Part shown: in pieces, positions 5,403 to 6,497 of the stretch
Position numbering within the stretch: the stretch's first letter is position 1
Layout: each line of letters opens with the position of its first letter
Origin: Bacteroidales bacterium
GTDB lineage: Bacteria; Bacteroidota; Bacteroidia; Bacteroidales; JAFGXI01
Length of the DNA stretch: 6,497 nucleotides
Reading direction: 5' to 3'
NCBI GenBank assembly: GCA_026985625.1
Contig: JALSQC010000410.1
Location: 1-6,497 of the forward strand
Notes under the pieces: generated by a model
Seen by the model: only the letters and a program-made list of their open reading frames with translations
The model's database searches: none
What the model was told of the DNA's origin: nothing
Translations under genes and position numbers: made by a program

Positions 5403-6497
5403 ATGAAAAAATTAATTTTTACAACACTAATAATATTTGCAGCAATAGCTCAAATATTAGCACAAGCACCACAATCGTTTAAATACCAATCGGTTGTTCG
5501 CGATGCAAACGGAAATGCAATGCCAAGTCAAAATGTAGATTTTAGAATCTCAATACTGCAAGGTTCCTCATCGGGAATTCCTGTTTATATCGAGACATTC
5601 TCAACCACAACAAATAGTTTTGGATTGGTAAATCTTAATATAGGAACAGGAACTGTTCTATCGGGAACATTCTCGTCTATAAATTGGGGAAGTAATAATT
5701 ATTACTTACAAGTAGAACTCGATGCCAACGGAAACGGATATCAATTAATGGGCGTTTCGCAACTTTTATCGGTTCCTTATGCACTAAATGCGGCAAAGGC
5801 CGACAATGCTTTTAGTGGCGATTATAACGACCTTTCCAACAAACCTGTTCTTAATGGCGATGTTACAGGTAGCACCGACAATACAACAGTAAAAAAAATA
5901 CAAGGGTTAGAAGTATCTACAAATATTCCCGGAAACGGACAAATATTAAAATGGAATACTACAACATCAAAATGGGAACCTGCCGACGATAATACCGTAT
6001 CGGGCTCGGGAGTTGACGGAGTAGTAACATCGATAGGAGTAACAGGCACAGGGTCAAAAACCATAACCTTGCAACGCTCAAATGGTCTTGGAAACCTAAC
6101 AGCAATTTTTACCGACGAGATTAACGATGCCGATGCAGACCCAACAAACGAATTACAAACCTTATCAATATCAAACGACACAATTTATTTAAGTAACGGT
6201 GGATTTGTAAAATTACCGGCAGGTTTTTCGGGCGATTATAACGACCTTACCAATAAACCCACAATTCCTACAAACACCAGCGATTTAATAAACGATTCAG
6301 GCTTTATAACAAGTCCTAACGATGCTGATGCAGACCCAAGCAACGAGATACAAGCCATAAGTTTTTCAGGCGATACACTTTATTTATCAAACGGAAACTC
6401 GGTTTACCTTGGAAACTATTCTAACCTATGGCAACAAAACGGAAACGATATTTATTACAATAACGGATACGTAGGAGTAGGATTAACCGATCCACAC
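5403..6497 (+). CDS. Secreted tail-fibre-like repeat protein, partial (3' end outside window)
   Basis: The frame is open from the ATG at 5403 to the window end (365 residues, no stop). It starts with a signal peptide, MKKLIFTTLI and a hydrophobic stretch cut after I-L-A at about residue 20. Residues 22-131 form a conserved N-terminal domain often seen in large Bacteroidota surface proteins: SFKYQSVVRDANGN at 25-38, a middle NSFGLVNLNIGTG, SINWGSNNYYLQVELD at 92-107 and LLSVPYALNAAKA at 121-133. Then come phage-tail-fibre-like units: FSGDYNDLSNKP (137-148), FSGDYNDLTNKPTIP with TSDLINDSGFIT (275-303), and two copies of a DADADP unit ending in YLSNG (241-272, 306-337). The last residues, GYVGVGLTDP (355-364), look like the first VGIGTTxP unit that normally precedes a C-terminal fibre or S74-type chaperone region. 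The likely role is an exported fibrous or adhesive protein; the missing C-terminus would show its anchoring or secretion route. Confidence 0.9.
   Translation, partial: MKKLIFTTLIIFAAIAQILAQAPQSFKYQSVVRDANGNAMPSQNVDFRISILQGSSSGIPVYIETFSTTTNSFGLVNLNIGTGTVLSGTFSSINWGSNNYYLQVELDANGNGYQLMGVSQLLSVPYALNAAKADNAFSGDYNDLSNKPVLNGDVTGSTDNTTVKKIQGLEVSTNIPGNGQILKWNTTTSKWEPADDNTVSGSGVDGVVTSIGVTGTGSKTITLQRSNGLGNLTAIFTDEINDADADPTNELQTLSISNDTIYLSNGGFVKLPAGFSGDYNDLTNKPTIPTNTSDLINDSGFITSPNDADADPSNEIQAISFSGDTLYLSNGNSVYLGNYSNLWQQNGNDIYYNNGYVGVGLTDPH
5811..5846 (+). repeat. YNDL repeat unit, copy 1
   Basis: Encodes FSGDYNDLSNKP (residues 137-148 of the tail-fibre-like protein). Eighteen bases, 5817-5834, are identical to copy 2 at 6231-6248. 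The Y-x-D-L-x-N-K-P motif is shared with phage tail fibres. Confidence 0.8.
6123..6218 (+). repeat. DADADP repeat unit, copy 1
   Basis: Encodes a 32-residue unit (241-272) that begins NDADADPTNELQ and ends IYLSNGGFVKLP. The Asp-rich start could bind Ca2+, which is inference from composition only. Copy 2 is at 6318-6413. Confidence 0.8.
6225..6260 (+). repeat. YNDL repeat unit, copy 2
   Basis: Encodes FSGDYNDLTNKP (residues 275-286), followed directly by TIPTNTSDLINDSGFIT, an extension lacking in copy 1. It pairs with the unit at 5811-5846. Confidence 0.8.
6318..6413 (+). repeat. DADADP repeat unit, copy 2
   Basis: Encodes residues 306-337, beginning NDADADPSNEIQ and ending LYLSNGNSVYLG, the same length as copy 1 at 6123-6218 with conservative changes. 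Together with the YNDL units it shows that a larger YNDL-DADADP module has duplicated. Confidence 0.8.

Noticed and set aside
5822..6181. Minus-strand open frame of 119 codons
   Set aside because: It is antisense to the tail-fibre-like gene, whose plus-strand frame carries a signal peptide and family motifs; the minus-strand product has no recognisable feature.
5403..6497. Prophage or phage tail gene
   Set aside because: The motifs are tail-fibre-like, but the protein has a signal peptide, its own promoter box and a CorA gene as neighbour; no phage gene is present.
1..6497. CRISPR array, insertion sequence, tRNA, riboswitch or defence system
   Set aside because: No regularly spaced direct repeats, transposase motifs, terminal inverted repeats, tRNA-like cloverleaf or defence-associated gene families were seen. 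Absence of RNA genes was judged by eye only.

Overview
The window comes from a low-GC, strongly A/T-rich genome of the phylum Bacteroidota, probably a Bacteroidales-like lineage. Four things point there: the families present (a secreted WG-repeat protein, a DUF4476 protein and a secreted tail-fibre-like repeat protein), heavy use of AAA, ATA and AAT codons, promoter boxes of the TAnnTTTG type, and start codons that mostly lack a Shine-Dalgarno sequence. The lineage is an inference from these features; no rRNA or other phylogenetic marker was compared.

Layout, left to right. (1) Positions 2-1741, plus strand: the 3' part of dnaG (DNA primase), which enters from the left edge without its zinc-binding domain. 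(2) Positions 1738-2085, minus strand: a small secreted WG-repeat protein whose stop codon interlocks with the dnaG stop in one TTAA palindrome. (3) Positions 2086-2247: a divergent intergenic region with a likely promoter for (4), 2248-3429, plus strand: a complete PLP-dependent gamma-lyase-type enzyme of Cys/Met metabolism, followed by a clear intrinsic terminator. (5) Positions 3536-4201, plus strand: a secreted DUF4476 protein with an unusually strong ribosome binding site, also followed by an intrinsic terminator. (6) Positions 4272-5219, minus strand: a complete CorA-type Mg2+/Co2+ channel. (7) Positions 5220-5402: a divergent intergenic region with promoter boxes for both flanking genes. 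(8) Positions 5403-6497, plus strand: a large secreted repeat protein with phage-tail-fibre-like motifs, which runs off the right edge.

The genes look like independent single-gene units rather than an operon. Orientation alternates, the two tandem plus-strand genes are separated by a terminator, and the predicted functions are unrelated (replication priming, sulfur amino-acid metabolism, metal transport, exported proteins). I see no mobile element, CRISPR array, tRNA or rRNA, and nothing that amounts to a new multi-gene system. The points most worth a second look are the mixed specificity residues of the PLP enzyme, the lone strong Shine-Dalgarno at the DUF4476 gene, the possible near-leaderless corA promoter, and the tail-fibre-like gene, which is cut just as its C-terminal part begins.
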